A stretch of DNA of 64,000 nt from Streptomyces ambofaciens ATCC 23877 (GTDB lineage: Bacteria; Actinomycetota; Actinomycetes; Streptomycetales; Streptomycetaceae), in the NCBI RefSeq assembly GCF_001267885.1, contig NZ_CP012382.1, positions 186,001 to 250,000 on the forward strand, written 5' to 3'. The notes under the pieces are model-generated. The model was not told the DNA's origin. It searched no databases and saw only the letters and a list, made by a program, of their open reading frames with translations. The translations under genes and the position numbers were made by a program. Shown piece after piece: positions 55,472 through 64,000 of the stretch; the stretch's first letter is position 1, and each line of letters opens with the position of its first letter.

Positions 55472-57598
55472 ATGGGGGTTGGGGGACGCGGTCATCGGCG
55501 GGGCTGGCAGGTGGTGTTCGCTGTCAGCGGCGTCGCCGTGACGGGGTGCGGGGTATGGACCCTGCAGGCTCTGGTCCGTGGTGGCTTGGAGCCACAGGAC
55601 ACGGCGAGTGTGGTGGCTCTCACGGTCGCGGTTGTGGCTCTGGTCGTTTCGGTGGTGGGGCTGCGGCGCAGTCCGTGGGAGCCGGTGGACTCGCCGGTGC
55701 TGGCCGAGGATCTCGCAGCGTGCGTCATGGAGTTGGAGACGTTTCAGCGCAGGCAGTTGCTGGGCTCCGACCACGTGGCGATCGATGTGGAGTTCCGGAT
55801 GCGCGAGCAGGCGCGGTCAGTGGTCGTGCACGGCCCTTCGGGGCCTGTGTCCGGCGGGCAGCTGGGAGAGGTTGGCTCGTTCTACCGGTTCACCCGCTAC
55901 GGGCGCGCAGTGATCACGGGACCGGCCGGGGCAGGCAAGACCGTGCTGGCAGTGGAGTTGGTCCTGGCCCTGCTGGAGGACCGCAGGCCCGAAGACCCCG
56001 TGCCGGTGCGGCTAGCCCTGGCGGGCTGGGACACACACCGTGCGTTCGAGAACTGGTTGGTTGACCGGCTGGTGGAGGAGTACGACCGGCATCCAGCCGT
56101 CGCTCGGCACCTGGTGCGGCAGGGGCGCGTGCTCCCCGTCCTCGACGGGCTGGACGAGATGGACCCGACTGCCGCGTCCCTCGCCGCAGCGCCGCGCGCC
56201 CGTAGCGCACTGGAGAAACTCAACGCCCGATTCCAGGGACGCGCTCCGGCACCTGTGGTCCTCACCTGCCGCACGGATCAGTACGAGGTGCTCAGCGGCG
56301 CGGGCAAGGGTCTGCGGGACTCGGCGTGGATCGACTTGGCGCCTGTCACTGCCGATCAGGCCCGCCGTTACCTGGCCGGTCGCGCCGTGCACAGTGGTTG
56401 GCAGCCCGTGCTCGAGGAACTGGAGCAACATCCCCAAGGTCGCCTGGCCGCGGCGCTGTCGACGCCGTGGCAACTGGCGCTGGCCGCCACTGTGTACGCC
56501 GTCGGGAGGGATCCGGCACGTCTGTGCGTGCGGGCCGCCGCCGGAAGCGTACAGACTCATCTGCTGGAGGAGTTCGTGCCAGCCTCGGTGCAGCTGCACC
56601 CGAAGCGTCCCGGCCGCTATGACGCACAGGCGGTTCAGGAGTGGCTGGGGCTACTGGCACGGCACCTGCGAGCCGTGCCTCCGGCGGGCGGTCTGGGGCT
56701 GTGGCGCGGCCGACCGGCGGGCGCGGGTCTCGCCGATCCACACCCGCCGGCGGCACCGGAGCTGGACATCGTGCCGCACAGGCTGTGGCTGCTGGCCGGT
56801 CCCCGCCGGGCGCGTCTTGCACACCTGGCGCTGTGCACCGTACTCATCGCTGTGGCCGCGGTCGCGTTCGGTCTGTTGGCCTCGCTGACTCGCCCCGCAC
56901 CGCCGCTCCTGTTCGTCGTCACCACGGCCGTCGTGGTGTGCCTCTGGGGACTGCCGCGGTGGAGCCAACCGTGGCCCCGGCCAAGACGGCTCAGGCCCTA
57001 CCGGCGTATGCCTGCCGCGGCGTCGTGTCTGCAGGGTGCTCTGGCGACGCTGGGCACCATCGGTGCGGCCCTAGTGGCGATCATGGTCGACATGCGCCCG
57101 AATAGCTTCGCCACTGGCGCTCTGGCCGCTCTCGGTACCGGGGCGGGACTCGTCATGGTGATGAGCACGGCCTTCCTCGGCAGGGCCACCTCCCGCCCCG
57201 TTGAAGATGCGGACCGCCCGGCGAGCGATCCGTTGAGGCTGCTGCGTGGCGATCTTGCCTCGGGGCTCCTGGCTGCGGTGGTCTTCGGCCTGGTCGTAGG
57301 CACAGGAGCAGGGGTCACCATGGGGACCGCGATTGGTGTTTCGCTGGGGGCCGTGTCACTGCTCGCGGTGATCCTTGTGGCAAACGCCTGGACCCGCTAC
57401 GCCGTGCTGCTGCTGTGCGCCCGGCGGGTCCTGCCCTTGAGGCTCGGAACGTTCCTGAACTGGGCCTACCAGGGCGGGCTGCTACGCATCTCGGGCAACG
57501 CCTACCAGTTCCGCCACCGCGAGCTGCAGGAGTGGCTCGCCGACCAACCCGGAGCGATCCCACACACCTCCGGGCAGGTATCGGCATCCCGGCGCTGA
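55472..57598 (+). CDS. NACHT domain NTPase with membrane segments
   Basis: A 708-residue STAND-type NTPase. Two N-terminal hydrophobic helices (residues about 12-34 and 44-64) precede the NACHT domain: Walker A AVITGPAGAGKTVLAVELVL (about residue 150), Walker B VLPVLDGLDEMDPTAAS, then PVVLTCRTDQYEVLSG. After a helical region come five or six more hydrophobic helices (from LALCTVLIAVAAVAFGLLAS) and a soluble end with FRHRELQEWLADQPG. Bacterial NACHT proteins include antiphage sensors that lead to cell death, others have unknown regulatory roles. ATG at 55472; a GTG three codons earlier is possible. It is monocistronic. Confidence 0.88.
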   Translation: MGVGGRGHRRGWQVVFAVSGVAVTGCGVWTLQALVRGGLEPQDTASVVALTVAVVALVVSVVGLRRSPWEPVDSPVLAEDLAACVMELETFQRRQLLGSDHVAIDVEFRMREQARSVVVHGPSGPVSGGQLGEVGSFYRFTRYGRAVITGPAGAGKTVLAVELVLALLEDRRPEDPVPVRLALAGWDTHRAFENWLVDRLVEEYDRHPAVARHLVRQGRVLPVLDGLDEMDPTAASLAAAPRARSALEKLNARFQGRAPAPVVLTCRTDQYEVLSGAGKGLRDSAWIDLAPVTADQARRYLAGRAVHSGWQPVLEELEQHPQGRLAAALSTPWQLALAATVYAVGRDPARLCVRAAAGSVQTHLLEEFVPASVQLHPKRPGRYDAQAVQEWLGLLARHLRAVPPAGGLGLWRGRPAGAGLADPHPPAAPELDIVPHRLWLLAGPRRARLAHLALCTVLIAVAAVAFGLLASLTRPAPPLLFVVTTAVVVCLWGLPRWSQPWPRPRRLRPYRRMPAAASCLQGALATLGTIGAALVAIMVDMRPNSFATGALAALGTGAGLVMVMSTAFLGRATSRPVEDADRPASDPLRLLRGDLASGLLAAVVFGLVVGTGAGVTMGTAIGVSLGAVSLLAVILVANAWTRYAVLLLCARRVLPLRLGTFLNWAYQGGLLRISGNAYQFRHRELQEWLADQPGAIPHTSGQVSASRR

Positions 57599-57779
57599 CC
57601 GTGGTGCCGTGCGGGCGGCTGTCGGGCCGAACGGGTGTGGGTGGAGCGGTACGGACCCTAGGCGAAGGTGACGGCCGGGTCGGTCACCCGGCCGTCGGTG
57701 ATGATCACAGCGACGTCGGCGCCGCGTACCTGGCGGGCCGTTCTGTTAAGAACCCGGAGGTCCGGCGTTGGCATGCGCA

Positions 57780-58097
57780 TCAGGCCGTCATGGAGACACG
57801 GGTGCGGGACCGGGAGGTCCATACGACCCCGGCCAACGCGGCAGCACCGGCTACCGATACCGCTGCCGTCATCCGAACCCCCTGCGGCACATCCTCCACG
57901 GTTCTGCGCTCTCCAGTCTCCATGACGCATACGGTGCGCAGGCTGAGGAAATGGACGTCGTACCCCACCGCTCCCCGCAGCTTGGACCGGCACGGGTGAT
58001 CGTAGGGGAACGGCGCCGAGTCCGCCCCGCCGTCCTGCGCCACGGCCACCGTCGAGATCAACCCGATAGCCCCCAAGGAGTAGGAGGCAGTGGCCAC
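57780..58097 (-). CDS. small membrane hypothetical protein
   Basis: About 105 residues: an N-terminal hydrophobic helix (from VATASYSLGAIGLISTVAVA), a loop with DHPCRSKLRGAVGYDVHFLS, a strand LRTVCVMETGERRTVEDVPQ, and a second helix TAAVSVAGAAALAGVVW ending in a basic tail. The layout recalls two-helix membrane proteins with an extracytoplasmic Cys loop. The start is uncertain; the hydrophobic frame extends further upstream. Its 5' end overlaps the facing lipoprotein-like frame. Confidence 0.5.
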   Translation of the reverse strand: MATASYSLGAIGLISTVAVAQDGGADSAPFPYDHPCRSKLRGAVGYDVHFLSLRTVCVMETGERRTVEDVPQGVRMTAAVSVAGAAALAGVVWTSRSRTRVSMTA

Positions 58098-58535
58098 GGC
58101 TGCGCACGCAAGAGCGGCGGCAACGAGGATGCCGACTTGCCTCCGTCGTGTGCCGGGTTGGACAAGGCGACGAAGGAGAAGATCGCGGAGAGGGCGGCGG
58201 CGGCTGCTGTCGGGGATGCGCTGGGCGGCGGGGAGAAGGAATCGTCGGAGGAGCCGGACGCGAAAGCCGATGTGAAGGTCACCGGCTGTTCGAAGGACGA
58301 GTTCGGCTATCCGGTGGCGAAGCTCGAGGTCGTCAACACAACGAAGTCGAAGCAGGACATGAACGTGCAGGTGTCCTTCAATGGCTCGGACGGTACGCGT
58401 CTGGCGGAGGGTGGGACGATCGTGGCCGCGCTGGAGCCGGGGCAGAAGGCGAAGGAGGACGCGATGGGGCTGAAGGAGGTTTCGGGCAAGTTCACGTGCA
58501 AGATCAGCAACGTGGACCGCTGGGAATCCCAGTAA
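58085..58535 (+). CDS. FxLYD-like extracytoplasmic domain protein, 5'-partial
   Basis: The C-terminal 90 residues form a beta-sandwich-like domain of the FxLYD type common in actinobacterial lipoproteins: KVTGCSKDEFGYPVAKLEVV, SKQDMNVQVSFNGSDGTRLA, TIVAALEPGQKAKEDAMGLK, then KFTCKISNVDRWESQ. Before it is DADLPPSCAGLDKATKEKIA and an Ala-rich helix. No start codon or signal peptide is visible in frame; sequence 5' of about 58085 belongs to the opposite-strand membrane gene. The gene has probably lost its signal sequence. Confidence 0.6.
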
Positions 58536-58624
58536 CCGGACCGCAGTCCGCATACAGCTGCGCCCTCGCCAAACGGCGGGGGCGCTGTAGCGCGCACCGT
58601 AGCCGCACAGCTACCTCAGAAGAC

Positions 58625-58849
58625 TCACCGCGCGCGGCGGCGACTGACCAGCCCGGTGACGGCGTCGCAGTACCGGTTGAAGGCGATGGCCAGCCACGGC
58701 ATGGCGAGGAACAAGGCGGCAAGGAATCCGAGTGTGGGATGCCCAGTCGGCAGAGGTCGCGGCAGGTCCACCGTGGTGGCGTCGTCGCCATACTGGATCC
58801 AGTCATCAACGATCGCCCAGCTGGGATTGTCGAAGTCAGACTCCCCCAT
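58625..58849 (-). CDS. small single-helix membrane protein
   Basis: A 74-residue protein starting MGESDFDNPSWAIVDDWIQY, with one hydrophobic helix (TLGFLAALFLAMPWLAIAFN) and a basic end SRRRAR. No family recognised. It is probably expressed from its own ATG; upstream DNA is rearranged. Confidence 0.5.
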   Translation of the reverse strand: MGESDFDNPSWAIVDDWIQYGDDATTVDLPRPLPTGHPTLGFLAALFLAMPWLAIAFNRYCDAVTGLVSRRRAR

Positions 58850-59015
58850 GCTCTCGACGTACCCCCGGCCGCTAGAGGCCAACCGACGAGATGCGGCGGA
58901 CGAGATGCGGCGGACGAGGTGACGGAATGCGTGGAGTGGCGTCAGCGGGCCGTGGGGCCGCTGCGTGTCCGTCGGCGCTCGCGCCGCGCTGAGTTCCCAG
59001 TCCGGGACGCGGGAC

Positions 59016-59289
59016 CTACTCGGGGATCTTGGGGCGTTCCTGGAAGGTGAACTCGGTGGCGAGTGCCAGAGCCCGGAGGGCTTCCTCGGTGGTGGAGGGC
59101 CCGGTGCGCTTCGGCGGTCTTGTCGTGGCCGGCGGCGAAGAACCGGCCATAGCCGACTTCCTCGTACGCGTGCCAGGTGCGGTTCTCGAAGAGCACGGCG
59201 CCGCCGTCCTCGAGGTCGGGCGTGAGCGCCCCGGGGCGTCCGCGACGCTGTCGACAGCCCGGTCCCCACGCGTGCGCCACCGTCACCAT
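59016..59289 (-). pseudogene. hypothetical protein, frameshifted
   Basis: Its ATG overlaps the stop of the membrane gene at 59283. The frame gives LEDGGAVLFENRTWHAYEEV and GYGRFFAAGHDKTAEAHRAL; the likely true end, STTEEALRALALATEFTFQE, is in the next frame with stop at 59016. The family is unknown to me. It was translationally coupled to the upstream gene. Confidence 0.5.
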
Positions 59290-59942
59290 GCGAGTCGGAG
59301 CAGCAAGGACTCGCCACGGCCCCGGCGGCGGCGGACATGGCCGCGCCAGCCTGCCATTACCGCGATCAGCGTCCAGCCCACCGTGCCGGCGATCAGGCCC
59401 TCCAGCCGACCCGCGGCGTCCACATCATCTGCCTGCTCCATGGGCACAGCTCCCTCTGGATCACGCATGACGTCGAGCTGGTCACCCACCTTCGGAGCCC
59501 ACACTGCGCCGTCGAAGACCAGTTTCTCCTCCATCTCATCTCCGTCTGCGGCCCGGAGGGTGAAGCGGTGGCTGTCACTGGACGTTCCGGCCGCACTGTC
59601 GGCCACGATTACGACACGTTCTCGTACACCGCGCAGTTCCAGTGCCGCCTCAGGCGCGTACTGCACGGCCCCGACGAGGACGAAGAGCGCCGGCACCGAC
59701 GACAGGACCGTCAGCCACAGGGCCTGGTGGAGCAGAATCAGTGTCACGGCGAAGGCGAGACACAGCACCACCCCGACGGTGATGGGTATCCATTCCGCCC
59801 CCAACATCAGGTAGGCGAGGACGGCAGTGCAAGCGGCTGTCGCCCAGCCGAAGAAGACCACCGCGACAGTGCGCCGCACCGACTTCCACGGTGGCACCGC
59901 GTCGACACGCGGCTCCTCCGCCCCGCCCGCCAGTGCGGTCAT
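59283..59942 (-). CDS. membrane protein with DUF3592-like extracytoplasmic domain
   Basis: A 219-residue protein. Three hydrophobic helices come first (AVVFFGWATAACTAVLAYLM, then IPITVGVVLCLAFAVTLILL, then LTVLSSVPALFVLVGAVQYA), a beta-rich part of about 70 residues (SSDSHRFTLRAADGDEMEEK, WAPKVGDQLDVMRDPEGAVP) follows, and a last helix GLIAGTVGWTLIAVMAGW ends in a basic tail. This matches the general layout of DUF3592 proteins. ATG at 59940-59942. The downstream frame overlaps by 7 bp. Confidence 0.65.
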   Translation of the reverse strand: MTALAGGAEEPRVDAVPPWKSVRRTVAVVFFGWATAACTAVLAYLMLGAEWIPITVGVVLCLAFAVTLILLHQALWLTVLSSVPALFVLVGAVQYAPEAALELRGVRERVVIVADSAAGTSSDSHRFTLRAADGDEMEEKLVFDGAVWAPKVGDQLDVMRDPEGAVPMEQADDVDAAGRLEGLIAGTVGWTLIAVMAGWRGHVRRRRGRGESLLLRLAW

Positions 59943-60125
59943 GCTGCCGTGTATGCCACCTGGCATTTGCGCTCCTGTGCTGCTGGTTCGGCTGCCTGCT
60001 TCCTTCGGCAGGAACGCTACAGGCAGTCAGTGATCATCACGGGGCCTCACGCCTAGAGTGTGTCTCTCTGATCGTTACTGACCTTCTCGGCGTGATGTCG
60101 TTGGGGGCCATCCGCCTGCTGGTGC

Positions 60126-60677
60126 GTGAAGTTCGGGCAGTGGTACGCTGATTCGCTGCGCCGCCGGCCCCGGCCAGGTGACAAGTGGCACCTGGACGAG
60201 GTCTTCATCAAGATCAGCGGGGAGCAGAAGTACCTCTGGCGGGCTGTCGACCAGGACGGCATGGTGCTGGACATCCTGGTGCAGAACCAGCGGGACAAGA
60301 CCGCGGCCAGACACTTCTTCCGCAGGCTCCTGAAGAAGACGTGCACGGTGCTCAGGTGATCATCACCGACAGACTCCGCTCCTACGGCGCGGCCCACCGC
60401 GAAGTCATGCCCGTCCTCGAGCACCGCTCCCACAAGGAGCTGAACAACCGGGCGGAGAACAGCCACCAGCCCACAAGGCAGCGTGGACGGGCGATGAAGG
60501 GCTTCCGCTCCGCTGGAGGGGCACAGCGGATACTGTCCGCGTTCAGCGGCATCTCACCCCACTTCCGGCTCCGCCGCCATCTGATGCCCGCACACGACTA
60601 CCGAGCCGAAATGACCATCCGTTTCGCCATCTGGGAGCAGGTCCCAGGCACCGCCGGTCTGTCCACCACGGACTGAG
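60126..60677 (+). pseudogene. IS6 family transposase, truncated and frameshifted
   Basis: The first frame has VKFGQWYADSLRRRPRPGDK, WHLDEVFIKISGEQKYLWRA (first Asp) and FFRRLLKK. After a frameshift near 60355 it continues VIITDRLRSYGAAHREVM (second Asp), NNRAENSHQPTRQRGRAMK (Glu) and ends at 60677. The N-terminal helix-turn-helix is missing: at about 60070-60110 it is replaced by what looks like an IS630 end (TTACTGACCTTCTCGGCG). Confidence 0.85.
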
Positions 60678-60728
60678 CACAGGCCCCACCACGCCCCGAG
60701 AGACCGTCAGACACCCACACACCCAACA

Positions 60729-60930
60729 ATGACAGCGCCCAGAAGACAGATCGCGAAAGCGAAGGAGCTACACGCCTCGGACGCCGCGGAAATCCGGCAG
60801 CTGAAAGCGGATGTCGAAGCACTCGTCGGAGCCTCCCGCCGCTCTCGCTGGCCAACCGCCACCTCCGCAGACTCAGCCAACCAGACGCGCAGGTACGTAC
60901 CCTGCCGACGCAGCCGAGGCCAATGCCTCT
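60729..60930 (+). pseudogene. coiled-coil transposon accessory fragment
   Basis: MTAPRRQIAKAKELHASDAA and EIRQLKADVEALVGA, then in another frame LANRHLRRLSQPDAQVRTL, look like the tail of a coiled-coil protein of integrase-linked elements. Short and frameshifted. Confidence 0.45.
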
Positions 60931-60991
60931 GCACGAGTAGCAGACCCGACCACCCCCTCCGCCGCCCGCGAACCTCATCCGAGATGATGAG

Positions 60992-61354
60992 TCAGTTGGC
61001 GTCGTGGCGGGGGACATCGACACCGACGGCTGTGAACGGGGCGGTGAGCAGGGCGTATTGCTCGGCTGAGAGCGTGCCGGGTTTCCATACAGCCCTGGCG
61101 GCGACCACGCAGACGGACTTGGCGTCCGAGTGGAGCCCCGCGCGGTACAAGTTGAGTTCCTCACTACGCGGAAGCAGTGCCGACCTTACTGTGTGGTCGA
61201 GTTCGGAGTTCTCCGAGGCGGAGAGCCTGAGGGCACGGCTTGCCTCGCGGCCCCCCTGCCGACGCAGACCGACGGCGTGGTCGAACGCGGCGGCTAGCGT
61301 CTCGGGCGGCAGCACCGCGATGGTTGCTATGAGCCGAGCCGTGGTGGCATCCAA
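60992..61354 (-). CDS. hypothetical helical protein
   Basis: About 120 residues, mostly helical: IATIAVLPPETLAAAFDHAV, LRLSASENSELDHTVRSALL, SVCVVAARAVWKPGTLSAEQ and ALLTAPFTAVGVDVPRHDAN. The TTG at 61352-61354 with GGAG before it is my best start; the frame runs further but overlaps the gene on the other strand. The family is unknown to me. Confidence 0.5.
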   Translation of the reverse strand: MDATTARLIATIAVLPPETLAAAFDHAVGLRRQGGREASRALRLSASENSELDHTVRSALLPRSEELNLYRAGLHSDAKSVCVVAARAVWKPGTLSAEQYALLTAPFTAVGVDVPRHDAN

Positions 61355-61475
61355 GTCAAGCTCCTTCTTCAGTATGCGGAAGGTTGAGGGCGGGGCCGAG
61401 CAGGTGGCATCGCCAGGCAGTCTGCCTTGCCCGCGTGAGAAGGTACGTTTCGGGTTGAACAAATGGGAGTGCGAC

Positions 61476-61766
61476 ATGGATGTCCATCGCCTGACACGCA
61501 TAGCCGCCGCGCTCTTCGAGAACCTCGGCACTACTGGCGCGTTCACGGTACGGGAGCTGCCCGACGGATTCGGGATCTGTGTCTGGCCGACCGGCGTTCG
61601 GGGTGGAGGAAGCATCTTCGTGGGATGCGACGAGTCGGTTCTGTTCGTGGGGTCTGCGATGGGTTTCGATGCCGGTCTTGCGGCTTTCCGCCAGGGCAGG
61701 CGCACTCCTGTCGAACGTTTCGGAGGTGAGCCTGACGAGGCCACTGCACAGAGGCCAGGTGCGTAG
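61476..61766 (+). CDS. conserved hypothetical protein
   Basis: A 96-residue protein: MDVHRLTRIAAALFENLGTT, then FTVRELPDGFGICVWPTGVR and GGGSIFVGCDESVLFVGSAM, then LAAFRQGRRTPVERFGGEP. The pattern resembles short hypothetical proteins that I have seen widely in Streptomyces, of unknown role. It is divergent from the helical gene at 60992, with 121 bp between starts. Confidence 0.6.
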   Translation: MDVHRLTRIAAALFENLGTTGAFTVRELPDGFGICVWPTGVRGGGSIFVGCDESVLFVGSAMGFDAGLAAFRQGRRTPVERFGGEPDEATAQRPGA

Positions 61767-62289
61767 CGGGCATGCGGTCCCGTGCGCGACCTCCACGAGC
61801 GGACGAAAGACGTGCCCTCGTGCCGGCGGCGATGACCGTGGCATCATAGAATCCGTGGGCGGCGCGATCACCGGCTCTCGAGTCGCACCCGGCCCGCTGT
61901 TGTCGGATCGCTTCCACATCCCGGACCCGGACGGACGTAACGCAGCGGCGCGAGATCAGATCGCCCGAGGCGGGCGGTGCGGCGGTCGCCAGGAGGTACG
62001 AACGTGGGGTGCCCCCGGAGCCGAACCTGCGTGGAGCCCTCCAGCCCGGCCCGCGCTATCAGCCGATGTGCAGGGCATTCGCCCAGGCACCGGCACAGGC
62101 ACGGAAGGTGTGAGGAAGCAGGTCAAGAGTGGGTTCCCGATCTCCGTCACCACTCTGCTTGAACGGCGCCACCCCTTTCGGAATCAGGACCACCTGGTAA
62201 GGACCAGCCGAACTCCACGCTGATGACGGACTCGAGTCCGACCTGCCGTGCACCTCTCAGGCGCGGCCGATGCAACGCGTCGAGGCCCG
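61767..62289. other. no supported gene
   Basis: Mixed sequence with no product I recognise on either strand and no evident repeats. Confidence 0.45.
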
Positions 62290-62484
62290 CTACTCGTACT
62301 CGGCCTCGACGATCCGGACGTCCTCGGCGATCGGGTCCTCCATGATCCTGGCCCGGTAGCGTTCGGCGCCGACGAGATCGTAGGTGCCGTACGACGCCAT
62401 CGAGCTGCCCTCATAGGTCCACTCCACGCGGTACCGCTCCGCCACCCGGCTTCCCTCCCACTCGCTCCAGTTGCCTGAGCGCTC
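62290..62484 (-). pseudogene. hypothetical protein cut by the IS630 element
   Basis: The frame reads WSEWEGSRVAERYRVEWTYE, SSMASYGTYDLVGAERYRAR and EDPIAEDVRIVEAEYE, stop at 62290. It has no start before the IS at 62488, so the element has separated it from its 5' end. No family recognised; the intact 5' part does not reappear right of the IS. Confidence 0.5.
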
Positions 62485-62552
62485 TTACTGAGGTTGAACT
62501 CGTGGTGTCGTAGGTGCTGACGGCTCGTGGTCGGCTGCGGTATCACCGGGGC

Positions 62553-63092
62553 ATGCGGTATCCACAAGGGGGCGGGCTGACCCCCGAACGACAGCATTCT
62601 CGCGAGGAGTTACGGCTCCAGGCGGCCGAGGGGTTCGCCCGGGGTAAGGCGAGTTCGGTGATCGCCAAGGACCTGCGGGTCAGTGTCCGGTCGGTGCAGC
62701 GATGGCGGCGGACGTGGGACGAGGGCGGTCCGCGGGCTCTGAGGTCGCAGGGACCCGCGTCGTTGCCGAGGCTGAGTGAGAAGCAGTTCGCGCAGTTGGA
62801 AGCGGAGCTGGCCAGGGGGCCGGCCGCGCACGGCTGGGAGGACCAGCGCTGGACCCTGAGCCGTGTGAAGACCGTGATCGGCCGGCGCTTCCACCTGACC
62901 TACACGATCCAGGGCGTGCGCAAGCTCCTGATCCGCAACGGCTGGTCCTGCCAGGTCCCGGCCCGACGCGCCATGGAGCGCAACGACGACGCGGTTGCCG
63001 GGTGGGTCAAGGAGGTGTGGCCCTGCGCGGAAGACTCGCGGCGGCCCGTGGAGCCTGGCTCGTGTTCGAGGACGAAGCCGGATTCTCCATGA
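62553..63092 (+). CDS. IS630 transposase ORFA (helix-turn-helix part)
   Basis: A 179-residue first frame with paired helix-turn-helix domains: LQAAEGFARGKASSVIAKDL with RVSVRSVQRWRRTWDEGG, and TYTIQGVRKLLIRNGWSCQV. It recognises the inverted repeats. It overlaps the catalytic frame from 63002, and a frameshift in the overlap is expected to join them. ATG at 62553; an earlier start at 62514 is in frame. Confidence 0.85.
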   Translation: MRYPQGGGLTPERQHSREELRLQAAEGFARGKASSVIAKDLRVSVRSVQRWRRTWDEGGPRALRSQGPASLPRLSEKQFAQLEAELARGPAAHGWEDQRWTLSRVKTVIGRRFHLTYTIQGVRKLLIRNGWSCQVPARRAMERNDDAVAGWVKEVWPCAEDSRRPVEPGSCSRTKPDSP

Positions 63093-63619
63093 CGCCGCCG
63101 CAGGCGAAGACCTGGTCACAGCGCGGACGGACCCCTGTGGTGCGGGTCCGCGGCCGCTCCCGCAGGCGGATATCCATCGCCGCGCTGACCTGCTACAAAC
63201 CCGGCCACCGCTCGAGGCTGATCTACCGGCCGCGCCGGGACGAGGGGCAGCGCGACGGACGCAAGAGCTTCTCCTGGCGCGACTACCGGGACCTGCTGAC
63301 CGCCGCCCACCAGCAACTCGGCGGCCCGATCGTCCTCGTCTGGGACAACCTCAACGTCCACAAAGCCGCCGACCTGCGGGAATGGGCGGAAGCCCGGGAC
63401 TGGTTGACCATCTACTACCTGCCGCCCTACGCACCCGACCTCAACCCCGTTGAAGGGATCTGGTCCCTCCTGCGACGCGGCTGGCTCTCCAACGTCGCCT
63501 TCTCCACTCCCGAACACCTTGTCCAGCGCATCCGACACGGACTGCGGCACATCCAGTACCGCAGCCACCTCATAGACGGCTGCCTCGCCGAGACCGGCCT
63601 GACCATCAGACCCGCCTGA
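63002..63619 (+). CDS. IS630 transposase ORFB (DDE catalytic part)
   Basis: A 205-residue second frame with the DDE triad: Asp in AWLVFEDEAGFSMTPP, Asp in IVLVWDNLNVHKAADLR and Glu in YAPDLNPVEGIWSLLRRGWL. All three residues and the flanking motifs are intact. Together with ORFA and perfect-looking ends, the element may still transpose. Confidence 0.87.
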   Translation: MGQGGVALRGRLAAARGAWLVFEDEAGFSMTPPQAKTWSQRGRTPVVRVRGRSRRRISIAALTCYKPGHRSRLIYRPRRDEGQRDGRKSFSWRDYRDLLTAAHQQLGGPIVLVWDNLNVHKAADLREWAEARDWLTIYYLPPYAPDLNPVEGIWSLLRRGWLSNVAFSTPEHLVQRIRHGLRHIQYRSHLIDGCLAETGLTIRPA

Positions 63620-63742
63620 CCCGGCGCGACATCACGAGTTCAACCTCAGTAGACCCGACCGTACCCGCCCGCCCGCCCGCCGTTTGCACCACACAACACG
63701 ACGTACGTTCCGCAGCAGGTGCCACAGCCGCCCACTTGCTTG

Positions 63743-64000
63743 CTACTGACGTTGTCGGCGTGGTGTCGTCAAGGTGAGTCCGGTTTCGGCGAGGCATCCG
63801 ATGATGAGGTTGCTGCGGTACTGGATCTGGCGGAGACCGTGTCGAAGCGCGCTCATGAGGTGATCGGGATCGGTGAAGGCGGTGTTGGCCTGGCTGCTGC
63901 GTCACAGCAGGGACCAGATGCCCTCGACGGGGTTGAGGTCTGGTGCGTAGACCGGCAGGAAGTAGCAGGTGATCCAGTCGTGGGTGTCAACGAACTCCCC
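63743..64000 (-). pseudogene. second IS630 transposase, C-terminal part, with stop, partial
   Basis: The frame from the window edge gives FLPVYAPDLNPVEGIWSLL, then TGA, then TAFTDPDHLMSALRHGLRQI and LIIGCLAETGLTLTTPRR, stop at 63743. It is a relative of the neighbouring IS630, diverged and interrupted. Sequence at 63743-63770 resembles the IS end. Confidence 0.75.

Larger units (their letters stand above)
62488..63649 (+). mobile_element. complete IS630 family element
   Basis: Terminal inverted repeats CTGAGGTTGAACTCGTGGTG (left) and CATCACGAGTTCAACCTCAG (right) differ at one position and are flanked by TA at 62486-62487 and 63650-63651, the target duplication of IS630/Tc1-mariner elements. 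Length 1162 bp. Confidence 0.92.

Overview
The window is high-GC actinobacterial DNA, almost certainly Streptomyces. Third codon positions are nearly all G or C, GTG starts behind GGAGG-type sites are common, and the families are Streptomyces ones: an AfsA-type butyrolactone synthase, an ArpA/ScbR-like receptor, an acyl-CoA carboxylase epsilon subunit, DUF6415, DUF6461, DUF6624 and a LAL-type LuxR regulator. Dense insertion-sequence remnants and broken genes suggest an accessory chromosome arm or a large linear plasmid rather than core chromosome. No rRNA, tRNA or CRISPR array was recognised.

Region 1 (1-17 kb) looks like a decaying butyrolactone signalling island. It holds accB (partial) with accE, a receptor-type TetR, a P450 and an afsA homologue. 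Similar operator-like sequences lie 5' of the receptor gene and of the afsA homologue, with weaker ones near accB and the P450. Unrelated cargo sits between: a GNAT acetyltransferase, TetR plus alpha/beta hydrolase, HIT protein, RidA plus HxlR, an orphan MazF-like toxin and DUF6624. Long non-coding GC-rich repeat arrays surround the P450, with about 26 bp periodicity on both sides.

Region 2 (17-30 kb) has an IS5-type element that may carry a methyltransferase as passenger, a 7Fe ferredoxin, a broken PucR-like regulator, an AGCS sodium:alanine symporter with a strong terminator, a cation/proton antiporter with a small membrane partner, a wrecked DNA-repair ATPase, a DM13 protein and another alpha/beta hydrolase.

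Region 3 (30-41 kb) contains a cupin, aldo/keto reductase and kinase-like cassette. It is followed by a locus I consider the best candidate for an undescribed system: an HFCD-type flavoprotein divergent from an XRE regulator, a four-gene operon joined by 4-bp overlaps (two of the four products are HATPase and DUF6415), then a second HATPase, a 40-residue peptide, a radical SAM/SPASM enzyme and a PCMT-type methyltransferase. The architecture resembles a peptide-modification cluster, but the radical SAM gene has an in-frame amber codon.

Region 4 (41-64 kb) is an IS graveyard (IS5, IS6, IS110, IS630) with some intact cargo: an EamA exporter with divergent LysR, a carboxylesterase and MBL hydrolase facing a LAL regulator, a NACHT NTPase with membrane segments, DUF6461 and several small membrane proteins. 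One IS630 element is complete, with inverted repeats and a TA duplication. Gene fragments (ddl, quinone reductase, DNA ligase, LuxR, membrane proteins) show repeated insertion and deletion.
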